The notes under the pieces were generated by a model. The model was not told the origin of the DNA. It saw only the letters and a program-made list of their open reading frames with translations, and made no database searches. A program made the translations under genes and the position numbers. Below are positions 33,293-39,247 of a DNA stretch of 39,247 nt, in pieces; positions within the stretch are counted from its first letter, which is position 1, and each line of letters starts with the position of its first letter. This stretch comes from Nanobdellota archaeon (GTDB taxonomy: Archaea > Nanobdellota > Nanobdellia > Pacearchaeales > GW2011-AR1): assembly GCA_030647095.1 (NCBI GenBank), contig JAUSKH010000002.1, positions 1 through 39,247 on the forward strand, read 5' to 3'.

Positions 33293-33660
33293 TAAGGAGG
33301 ATATTTCATCTTACGAGATAACTCTATGTCTCTTAAGATTTTCTCTCTTGTAAATTCAGATTCCCAATTCTGTGCTTCTTTTAGACTACCAAAATTTATA
33401 ACTCTATTCTTAAGTATTACTCCTTCCCTATAAGCTAAGTTTCCTTCTCTTTTCCAACCTGCTATATTTTTATTATCATAGGGCTTTACAATTCTCATAT
33501 CATCATGACTTTTATGTTGCATATGATAGTCATAAACTGGATAATTAGTGCTAGAATTTAGGTTGCTCTCGTTAGCAGGTCTTTTATTCAAACTACATCC
33601 TGCAACGCCTAAAGCTATCAGACCGGTTAATCCTAGTGAAGCACCTTTTAAATTTCTCAT
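33289..33660 (-). CDS. Putative lipoprotein
   Basis: A 123-residue protein. The N terminus MRNLKGASLGLTGLIALGVA followed by GCSLNKR is a lipoprotein signal with lipobox VAGC (Cys 22). The rest is polar with no known domain; it is rich in Tyr, Lys and Asn. It is divergent from lgt, whose product attaches lipid to such Cys residues, so the two may be functionally linked. Its end overlaps the frameshifted gene by 4 bp on the opposite strand. Confidence 0.75.
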   Translation of the reverse strand: MRNLKGASLGLTGLIALGVAGCSLNKRPANESNLNSSTNYPVYDYHMQHKSHDDMRIVKPYDNKNIAGWKREGNLAYREGVILKNRVINFGSLKEAQNWESEFTREKILRDIELSRKMKYPPY

Positions 33661-33776
33661 ATTCCAAATGGATGTAGCACCTATTTAAATCTTTCCATCT
33701 GTCACCACTAGTAGATGACATATAAAGCCTATTGTGCAAAAGCAATCCTTAAAACCTTCTTAGCCAATCTATCTTA

Positions 33777-34559
33777 ATGATTCCAGTAAACATAAATCCG
33801 ATAATTTTTCGCCTTGGCTCTTTTCAATTAACATATTATGCACTGAATTTTCTTCTAGGTTTTGTAGTTTCTCTAATTGTTTTACTTCAAGCAATAAAAA
33901 ATAAAAAAATAAAAATCACAAAAGAGCAAGCCTACGATCTTATAATCTTGCTTTTAATAGGGATAGTTGTAGGAGCAAGATTATTCCATATTATTTTCTG
34001 GAATTTAATTTACTTTAAAGCTAATCCAATTGAAATATTCTATATTTGGCAGGGTGGTTTAAGCCTCCATGGAGGGATATTAGGAGCATTCATAGTAGGA
34101 ATTATTTTTACAAGAAAAAATAAAATAGATTTCTGGAAATTAGCAGATATACTGGTTCTCCCAGCAATATTTATGCTTGCTCTAGGGAGAATCGCTAATT
34201 TCATTAATGTAGAAATTCTCGGAAAAGTTACTTTATTGCCTTGGTGCGTTCAGTTTGTTGGAATAGAAGGATGTAGACATCCTATACAACTCTACGCAGC
34301 AGCAGGTAGATTCGCGCTATTTTTCTTACTTCTAGCAATCTCAAGAAAAAAGAATCAAAAGCCAGGTTTTATCTTCTGGCTGTTTATAACCTTAATGGGC
34401 ATCGGAAGATTCTTTTTAGATTTCTTACGTATAGACACGCACTATTTAGGTCTTAACGCAGGTCAATGGTTAAGCATAGCAATGTTTATTATTGGTTCTT
34501 TTGCTTTAATAAAATACTATAAAAGAGATTTGAAAAGTTTGTTACATAAAGTATTATAA
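33777..34559 (+). CDS. lgt: Prolipoprotein diacylglyceryl transferase
   Basis: A 260-residue membrane enzyme with about seven helices. It moves diacylglycerol from a phospholipid to the lipobox Cys. VGARLFHIIFWNL, QGGLSLHGGILGAFIVGI, ALGRIANFINVEILGKVT and MGIGRFFLDFLRIDTHYLG match the bacterial Lgt motifs, including the key Arg of GRIANFIN and the later GRF Arg. Length is typical. Most archaea lack this bacterial enzyme and have ether lipids, so transfer from bacteria is likely. The lipoprotein gene next door supports real use. Confidence 0.93.
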   Translation: MIPVNINPIIFRLGSFQLTYYALNFLLGFVVSLIVLLQAIKNKKIKITKEQAYDLIILLLIGIVVGARLFHIIFWNLIYFKANPIEIFYIWQGGLSLHGGILGAFIVGIIFTRKNKIDFWKLADILVLPAIFMLALGRIANFINVEILGKVTLLPWCVQFVGIEGCRHPIQLYAAAGRFALFFLLLAISRKKNQKPGFIFWLFITLMGIGRFFLDFLRIDTHYLGLNAGQWLSIAMFIIGSFALIKYYKRDLKSLLHKVL

Positions 34560-34560
34560 A

Positions 34561-35265
34561 TTAAGCTAAGAAGTCCTTCTCACTTGTTTTACTCTGATTA
34601 TCGACCTTTACAATTCTTTTTAAAACGCCCTTTCTTTTTGATAGTTCTCTTATCTCTTTGGGATCCTTAACATTTTGAGGTATAACTATCTCTGTAATGT
34701 TTAAGATGTGCTTTATAAATATGTCTTTAAAATTAGAATAATCAAAAAACAAATCGTTTACAATATCTTTATTTGAAGTTTTAAGCGAGCAAAAATCTGC
34801 TTTTGGTTCAGCTTCCCCTTTACCTGATGGTTTTCCACTCTTAGGAGCCTTTGCTTTTATTTTTAATTCATATCCTTCAATGGAAAATGAAAGAGCATAA
34901 AAAGCCTTAGGGTATTTAATCATTAATTGTAAAATATTCTTAGGATCTATTTTAGTATTTATAATTAATTGTTTTATTCCCATATATCTTTTAACATTCT
35001 CAATAGGGAAATTAATATCTTTCTGTAAATCTAATGTAGAAATAATTGCACCAGTAACTTGTATTTGAGAATTTATCTTTTCTAATCCAGCTCTAACAAA
35101 AAAGTTTCCAAACTCAGCACTAGATTTTATACTCCACTTATCTTTCTGTGCTTTTCCATCTAGCAAATATCTATTTTCAAATACACCCTTGCTGAATTTT
35201 ACAAAATCAGAGTGTACTTCTTCATCACACTTTCCAAGAAATATTTTTCTTATTACGTTCTCCAT
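34561..35265 (-). CDS. Unrecognised soluble protein
   Basis: A 234-residue protein of unknown function. No signal peptide or membrane helix. It has a mixed alpha/beta pattern with YMGIKQLIINTKIDPKNILQ in the middle, a basic Gly/Pro/Lys-rich insert (KAKAPKSGKPSGKGEAEPKA) and a Lys-rich end. The insert may be a flexible linker. It converges with lgt with 1 bp between the stops. A TATA-like TTTATAAATAGACC lies before its start on the minus strand. Confidence 0.7.
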   Translation of the reverse strand: MENVIRKIFLGKCDEEVHSDFVKFSKGVFENRYLLDGKAQKDKWSIKSSAEFGNFFVRAGLEKINSQIQVTGAIISTLDLQKDINFPIENVKRYMGIKQLIINTKIDPKNILQLMIKYPKAFYALSFSIEGYELKIKAKAPKSGKPSGKGEAEPKADFCSLKTSNKDIVNDLFFDYSNFKDIFIKHILNITEIVIPQNVKDPKEIRELSKRKGVLKRIVKVDNQSKTSEKDFLA

Positions 35266-35495
35266 TCTTTAGTATATGATGTGGTCTATTTATAAAGTTT
35301 TTTGAATTTTTCTTTAAATTCTTATAGAGAAGTTTGAATAATTCAATTTACAAACTTTGCAGCCTCTAAAACTGCAAGATTTTGCCGTTTCAAACTTCTC
35401 TTAGGGAAATTTAGGTAATTTTAAAAATTTCTCTATAGTTTTCTGAAAATAGTGTGGGCTGCAAGATTTATATAGAGGAATTTCTATTCTGTTGA
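35266..35495 (+). promoter_or_regulatory. Spacer with competing hairpins before the AI-2E-type gene
   Basis: AGAGAAGTTTGAA (35326-35338) pairs perfectly with TTCAAACTTCTCT (35389-35401). Inside that loop TTGCAG (35357-35362) pairs with CTGCAA (35372-35377). TATAGAGAA (35323-35331) can instead pair with TTCTCTATA (35429-35437), excluding the first stem. CTGCAAGATTT occurs twice (35372 and about 35460). The second copy runs into the TATA-like TTTATATAG before the gene. No riboswitch family is recognised. Confidence 0.5.
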
Positions 35496-36527
35496 ATGGA
35501 AATTAAGGAGAGAGAATTCAGAAAAATAGCTTTGTTGATTTTGATAATCGGTCTTGGAGTACTTACTTACCTTATTCTTCGCCCAATTATGATTTCAATA
35601 ATCGGCGGTTTGCTTCTTGCATATATGTTCTTTCCATTATATCGTCAAATATCAAAGCGCATAGGCTATCCAGGTCTCTCTGCTGGAATTGTGAGTGTTA
35701 TAGTCTTAATTATTATTATTCTGCCTCTATGGTTCCTTATTCCTCCAATGGTACAACAGATCTTTGAGCTTTTCAGAAGTTCTCAGGGTATAGACATACA
35801 AAGCTTCTTGATTAGGCTATTTCCAACAGCATCAGACCAATTCATAACTCAAATTACAGTAACTGCAAATAGTGCAATAAGCAAATTAAGTTCAACAGCT
35901 TTAAATTACTTGGTTGATTTGCTTGTAGACTTCCCAACAATCTCTTTACACTTTCTTCTTGTAGCTTTTGTATTCTTTTTCGCTTTAAAAGACGAAATAA
36001 AATTCAAAGAATTCGCTTCGGCAATATCTCCTCTTAATAAATTTCAGGAGAAAGCTTTGGTAAAACAGTTTAAAGATATAACTGACTCGATAGTGTATGG
36101 TCAAATTCTTGTAGGTATATTTCAAGGAATAGCTACAGGAATAGGTCTAGTTTTGTTTGGCGTTCCAAACGCGCTTTTCCTTACAGTATTTGCAATAATC
36201 TTAGGGATTCTACCCGTTATAGGACCTCCTTTAATATACCTGCCAATTGCTGTTTATCTTTATTCCACGATAAGTTTCCCACTAGCAACTATTTACTTAG
36301 TATACAATCTAGTGGTAGTGTCTATTCTAGAGCATGTAATAAGAGCAAAACTTGTCTCTAGGCGTACTGATATTTCACAAGTATTCATATTAATTGGAAT
36401 GGTTGGAGGATTATTCATATTTGGTATTCTAGGACTTGTTCTTGGTCCACTAATCATTGCGTATTTCATAACTCTGCTCAAAGCCTATAAAGATAATTCC
36501 CTTTCAAGCTTATTCTCTTCAGATTAA
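35496..36527 (+). CDS. AI-2E family transporter
   Basis: A 343-residue membrane protein of the AI-2E (UPF0118, PerM-like) family, with about eight helices. LRPIMISIIGGLLLAYMFFP at the start, DSIVYGQILVGIFQGIATGI, and the loop LGILPVIGPPLIYLPIAVYL are typical, followed by LGLVLGPLIIAYF. Members export small molecules or ions; the substrate here cannot be told. Its stop overlaps the Rpp21-type gene by 4 bp on the other strand. Confidence 0.92.
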   Translation: MEIKEREFRKIALLILIIGLGVLTYLILRPIMISIIGGLLLAYMFFPLYRQISKRIGYPGLSAGIVSVIVLIIIILPLWFLIPPMVQQIFELFRSSQGIDIQSFLIRLFPTASDQFITQITVTANSAISKLSSTALNYLVDLLVDFPTISLHFLLVAFVFFFALKDEIKFKEFASAISPLNKFQEKALVKQFKDITDSIVYGQILVGIFQGIATGIGLVLFGVPNALFLTVFAIILGILPVIGPPLIYLPIAVYLYSTISFPLATIYLVYNLVVVSILEHVIRAKLVSRRTDISQVFILIGMVGGLFIFGILGLVLGPLIIAYFITLLKAYKDNSLSSLFSSD

Positions 36528-36778
36528 GCAATTGTAAATCTATTCAAATAACCACATTTCTCACAAGCCACAGTCTTAGTCTTTTTACTTACCCTAGTCT
36601 TTCCATTTAATTTCTCCAAACAATTTTTGCAGAACATCATTCTATATTTCCCTAGCTTAATATTATATTTCATCGCCAATCTTTTTATTTTTCTCACTTC
36701 TTCAGCACTAAATTCCTCTTTTTGGAAGAATTCATCAATTTTCTTTTGCGCCTCTGCCCTAGTAGTTTGTCTTTTCAT
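36524..36778 (-). CDS. rnp4: RNase P protein subunit, Rpp21/Rpr2 type
   Basis: An 84-residue protein. An N-terminal helical part (RAEAQKKIDEFFQKEEFSAE) is followed by LAMKYNIKLGKYRMMFCKNC and VACEKCGYLN, giving a four-Cys zinc ribbon. This is the plan of archaeal Rpp21, which binds RNase P RNA with Rpp29. The RNA itself is in this window near 6.3 kb. It is short but complete. Confidence 0.88.
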   Translation of the reverse strand: MKRQTTRAEAQKKIDEFFQKEEFSAEEVRKIKRLAMKYNIKLGKYRMMFCKNCLEKLNGKTRVSKKTKTVACEKCGYLNRFTIA

Positions 36779-36901
36779 CTTTTTATTAGGTCTATAAGCT
36801 ATAAAAATTTATACAGTTAAAAATTGTTATCTCTAAAAAAAGGTATCTAAAAAGTGACTACAAAGCAAAGATTTAAATATTTCTATTTTATTAGTATTTT
36901 T

Positions 36902-37336
36902 ATGCAAAATCAAACAACAGAAAAAGGGCAAGTCAGTTTTTATGAAAGTCCTGTTTATCAAATAGTAAAACAAATAAAAGAAGAAGGGTATTTACCAGCA
37001 AGTATTAATGGAGCTAAATTAGACGAATCAGACAGTCCTTCTCATTCGGGTGTCGGAATATTAAAATCAAGACCACCTATAAAACAAGGTTTATTAGGGT
37101 TCTTAGGAATTGAAACACGCCAGCGAGCCTTACACCTCGGAACCATATGGTTAGAAAATGATAGGCTTGGCGCAAAATCAGATTCAAACTGGAAGTTAGA
37201 AGCATATGGTAGGGAAAGCTTTTCTGAATTGAAAGAATTCATGGGTGATATGTCAAGCAAATACAATGTCAAAATAGACTCTATTCTATCTAGAGAAACG
37301 CCACATTTAGAGGCCTATGCAAGTGATGACTATTAA
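36902..37336 (+). CDS. Unrecognised soluble protein
   Basis: A 144-residue protein of unknown function. No signal or membrane helix; a Pro/Gly-rich middle (GVGILKSRPPIKQGLLGFLG) and a C-terminal helix (SFSELKEFMGDMSSKYNVKI). A GTG start 48 bp upstream would add hydrophobic residues, but TATA-like ATTTAAATATT near 36870 fits a leaderless ATG at 36902. Its neighbours give no clear clue. Confidence 0.7.
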   Translation: MQNQTTEKGQVSFYESPVYQIVKQIKEEGYLPASINGAKLDESDSPSHSGVGILKSRPPIKQGLLGFLGIETRQRALHLGTIWLENDRLGAKSDSNWKLEAYGRESFSELKEFMGDMSSKYNVKIDSILSRETPHLEAYASDDY

Positions 37337-37409
37337 TATCTAAAAACTGTTAGATTCTGCTATAAATTTCTAGAGTTAATTTTATTAATATCATTAGACA
37401 TAAAAAAGA

Positions 37410-37766
37410 ATGAAAAACATAGCTCCAAAGATAACTAGACAAAGATTGCTAATAGAAGGTTTCTATTCAATTGATGTAAACAAAGAAGTCATTGAAAACT
37501 ATTTCAAAAAAGTTACTTCCTCCTTAAATCTTAGAATGTACGGCACACCAATAATCTTCTCTCCCGGAGGAGAAGGTAAAGAGGAGAATCAGGGCTATGA
37601 CGCTTTCGTTCCTCTTATAGATTCAGGCATCTCCCTTTATGTATGGTCAAAATCCAAATTCCTTTCATTAATCATCTATACCTGCAAAAGCTTCGATGAA
37701 AATAAAGCAGTAGATGTAACAAAGGATTTCTTTAAGATTAAAGACATAGTTTCAGAAGGATTCTGA
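37410..37766 (+). CDS. SpeD-like protein without the processing site
   Basis: A 118-residue protein resembling S-adenosylmethionine decarboxylase in its pattern: RQRLLIEGFYSI at the start, then LIDSGISLYVWSKSKFLSLI and YTCKSFDENKAVDVTKDFF at the end, where SpeD has ESHxxxHTWPE and the DxYTCG segment. The Ser of the self-cleavage site in ESH is not in place (DSG) and the key His is gone, so it is not expected to form the pyruvoyl enzyme. It may bind a small molecule. The call is by eye and moderate. Confidence 0.6.
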   Translation: MKNIAPKITRQRLLIEGFYSIDVNKEVIENYFKKVTSSLNLRMYGTPIIFSPGGEGKEENQGYDAFVPLIDSGISLYVWSKSKFLSLIIYTCKSFDENKAVDVTKDFFKIKDIVSEGF

Positions 37767-37796
37767 TTCTTTATTATAAGTTTAAGGAAAATAATG

Positions 37797-37910
37797 AGGA
37801 CAGCATCTGTGCTTCGCCTCTTGTGGGAGACTAACGCAGCAGACGTAACGAGCTTAGCTATCTGTGTTCGGAATGGGAACAGGCGTTTCCTCGTTACTAT
37901 GGCCGTCTTC
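37797..37910 (-). rRNA. 5S ribosomal RNA
   Basis: Read on the minus strand it starts GACGGCCATAGTAACGAGG and includes CGCCTGTTCCCATTCCGAAC, the most conserved 5S block. The ends pair: GACGGC (37907-37902) with GCTGTC (37804-37799). About 110 nt, slightly short. It is far from the 23S gene and on the opposite strand. Confidence 0.95.
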
Positions 37911-37932
37911 ATAAATGTGCTATTTTGATGGT

Positions 37933-37940
37933 ATTTAAAT
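37933..37940 (-). promoter_or_regulatory. TATA box for 5S rRNA
   Basis: ATTTAAAT lies about 25 bp before the 5S start on the minus strand and directly after the stop of the endonuclease gene, so 5S has its own promoter in the 31-bp gap. Confidence 0.55.
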
Positions 37941-37941
37941 C

Positions 37942-38610
37942 TTACTTTGTTGCTGCCAGACGTATGTACGATTTTATCATCCTATCTAATTTCTCCACTT
38001 TTGCTGGATGAGAAAAGCCGATAGTGTCTCTAAATTTTTCAATATTGCTCTTTGCAGTTATAGTTAAAACATAGTTTGTATAAACTTTTGATTCTCTTCT
38101 TCTATCATATCTTCCTAGTTTATTTGATTTTATAGCAAACTCATTTTCTAAAATGACTTTTATTTCCTCTAATAATCTTTTTGAGTTAGAAGATAAGGTT
38201 ATACTTCTTTTGATCTCATTAGTCTTTTTGTACAATCTCAATGCTGCACATCCCTCATCATCATATATTGTACGTAAAAACTCAACGTAAAGCTCTCGAC
38301 GATCAATAAATTTAGGCATATACAATGCAAAACTACGATAGTCTGCTAATAAAGATTTTAAGAATGTATGAATTGGTTTATTCTGGACCATAATAAATCG
38401 TGTGCCAGAATTAACTTTGCCCTTAATTAAATGAATATTTCCAAAAAGAAATATTAAGTCTTTCTCAAAACCATTTAATAAAGTATCATTTTTATTATAA
38501 TATGAAAAATATTTATTAGTTACGCACCCATCCCCCATCAAATGAGCAACTACCCTTACCAGAGCTTTAGTTTTTTCTGAATCCAATAATAATTCTTTAT
38601 AATCTTCCAT
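37942..38610 (-). CDS. Free-standing LAGLIDADG homing endonuclease
   Basis: A 222-residue double-motif protein. Motif 1 is RVVAHLMGDG (near residue 18) and motif 2 is EFLRTIYDDEG (near 110); both keep an acidic residue at the catalytic position. No intron is visible around it: it stands alone, ending 31 bp before 5S rRNA on the same strand. It is only distantly like the 23S intron enzyme. Free-standing members may mobilise other introns or act as regulators. It has a TATA-like ATTTAAATATC upstream and looks intact. Confidence 0.85.
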   Translation of the reverse strand: MEDYKELLLDSEKTKALVRVVAHLMGDGCVTNKYFSYYNKNDTLLNGFEKDLIFLFGNIHLIKGKVNSGTRFIMVQNKPIHTFLKSLLADYRSFALYMPKFIDRRELYVEFLRTIYDDEGCAALRLYKKTNEIKRSITLSSNSKRLLEEIKVILENEFAIKSNKLGRYDRRRESKVYTNYVLTITAKSNIEKFRDTIGFSHPAKVEKLDRMIKSYIRLAATK

Positions 38611-38620
38611 TTTATTTTTA

Positions 38621-38654
38621 GGCTCCTAAGATATTTAAATCTTTCGGCTCCTAA
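38621..38654. repeat. Two GGCTCCTAA repeats between divergent genes
   Basis: GGCTCCTAA occurs at 38621-38629 and 38646-38654, 25 bp apart, in the 76-bp gap between the endonuclease gene and the AbrB-like gene. Each copy sits next to a TATA-like box, one for each direction. They may be operator sites for the AbrB-like protein. Confidence 0.55.
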
Positions 38655-38686
38655 AAACTTATATACTTATTAGTATCTTTATAAAT

Positions 38687-38848
38687 ATGAAAATCCAAAG
38701 GAGACTATCTAGAAAATACAAAAATCAAGTTTATTATAAATATATTCTAGTTATACCAAAAGAAGATATTATAAATGCAGGTTTATCAGAAGGCGATGAA
38801 CTTATTTCTGAAGTTAAAAAAGGCGAGATAAAACTAAGAGTAAAATAA
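38687..38848 (+). CDS. Tiny AbrB-like DNA-binding protein
   Basis: A 53-residue protein, read directly. VYYKYILVIPKEDIINAGLS followed by EGDELISEVKKGEIKLRV has the AbrB/SpoVT swapped-hairpin pattern and nothing else. It lacks a toxin-binding tail and no toxin gene follows, so it is probably a transcription factor. A TATA-like CTTATATAC at about 38659-38667 gives normal leaderless spacing. It is divergent from the endonuclease gene. Confidence 0.78.
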   Translation: MKIQRRLSRKYKNQVYYKYILVIPKEDIINAGLSEGDELISEVKKGEIKLRVK

Positions 38849-38929
38849 AACCAGCATCCATCCCCTTTCTTTTAACTTTGGCAAAACCAAAGAATACACT
38901 TAAAAACTATTCATAATTGGAATAAATAT

Positions 38930-39013
38930 GCAGGAGTAGCGAAGTGGTCAAACGCGCGAGACTCAAGATCTCGTCCCTTAGTGGGTTCAGAGGTTCGAAT
39001 CCTCTCTCCTGCA
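38930..39013 (+). tRNA. tRNA-Leu (CAA)
   Basis: A class II tRNA. Acceptor GCAGGAG pairs with CTCCTGC, discriminator A; anticodon stem CGAGA/TCTCG around loop CTCAAGA gives CAA; a long variable arm (TCCCTTAGTGGGTTCA) and T loop TTCGAAT follow. CCA is not encoded. A TATA-like CTTAAAAAC is at 38899-38907. The open frame reading through it is not a gene. Confidence 0.96.
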
Positions 39014-39180
39014 TCTTTGCTCACCGTAGCGAGAAGCACCGCAGCAAAGCGAGGATGCTCGCAGCAAGAGTGAATCGAAGATTATTAAGCAGCGAGCAAG
39101 CCCGCAGAGCTTCAAGGCGAGAGTGAGTCAAAGATGAGTGTATACGAGGAAGGTCACAGCAACAGTAAATCAAAGAGACC
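39014..39180 (+). repeat. GC-richer patch with three degenerate repeats
   Basis: Right after tRNA-Leu lies a stretch clearly richer in G and C than the rest, full of AGCGAG and GCAGC words. Three related units stand out: GAGTGAATCGAAGA (39068-39081), GAGTGAGTCAAAGA (39121-39134) and CAGTAAATCAAAGA (39163-39176). No gene is convincing on either strand. Confidence 0.55.
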
Positions 39181-39229
39181 TTTTCTAAAAAGAGAATAAA
39201 TTTTTAAACACCTGTAAATAAATACAATC

Positions 39230-39247
39230 ATGAAAGTAGTAAGAATA
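39230..39247 (+). CDS. Start of a further gene, cut by the window end
   Basis: An ATG followed by five codons (MKVVRI) reaches the end of the window. A TATA-like TTTTTAAAC at about 39201-39209 gives the usual spacing to a leaderless start. Nothing can be said of its product. Confidence 0.5.

Noticed and set aside
38944-39126. A 60-codon frame across tRNA-Leu
   Set aside because: It reads through the tRNA and the repeat patch; no domain is visible.
39014-39180. A CRISPR array
   Set aside because: The three units are short, imperfect and unevenly spaced, and no cas gene is present. No CRISPR array was seen anywhere in the window.

Overview
This AT-rich window looks like the chromosome of a DPANN archaeon, most like Woesearchaeota/Pacearchaeota. 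That is an inference from gene content: archaeal S19e, L39e and L31e, a TruB/Cbf5 pseudouridine synthase followed by TrmY, Hjc, archaeal RNase P RNA with an Rpp21-type protein, a single-domain NFACT-R protein, a small DUF1931-type histone-fold protein, TATA boxes about 25 bp before many start codons, pilin-like N termini of the KRGQ type, and a class II lysyl-tRNA synthetase. No search was run, so family names rest on motifs read by eye.

Layout. 1-3577 is the 3' part of a 23S rRNA gene split by two group I introns at sites matching E. coli 1931 and 2593; the first carries a LAGLIDADG endonuclease gene, the second a small membrane-protein gene whose relative lies just outside the rRNA gene. 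3.7-8 kb holds a Cys-rich secreted protein, a Yip1-like membrane protein, RNase P RNA, tRNA-Phe and a pilin-like protein. 8.0-10.0 kb is a translation cluster (NFACT-R, CRM domain, S19e, L39e, L31e), followed by a structured spacer, an AAA/DUF4143 ATPase and an AlkD-like protein.

12.4-14.6 kb is a diversity-generating retroelement (DGR): a target gene with a 94-bp variable repeat near its 3' end, a short hairpin, a 186-bp spacer, the matching A-rich template repeat, and a reverse transcriptase with the LGNLTSQ and YVDD motifs. Fifteen template adenines are changed in the variable repeat, fourteen of them to G. No avd gene is visible. A Cys-less glutaredoxin-like gene and the RNA-modification pair truB and trmY follow.

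16-21 kb carries a DUF362 protein, an acylphosphatase-like protein with altered catalytic residues, LysS, the histone-fold protein, two tandem VapBC modules, Hjc, and two tiny antitoxin-like genes. 21.3-31.8 kb is one minus-strand operon of large Cys-rich surface proteins, led by an overlapping ribbon-helix-helix regulator and built from two related sets; in one set the large protein is a single 1505-residue chain, in the other it is split into two overlapping genes.

32-37.8 kb has a cobalamin adenosyltransferase, a frameshifted secreted protein, a lipoprotein gene divergent from a bacterial-type lgt, a spacer with competing hairpins before an AI-2E-family transporter, Rpp21, and a SpeD-like protein. 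The right end has 5S rRNA (minus strand) with a free-standing LAGLIDADG gene directly upstream, a tiny AbrB-like gene, tRNA-Leu(CAA), a GC-rich repeat patch and the start of a further gene.
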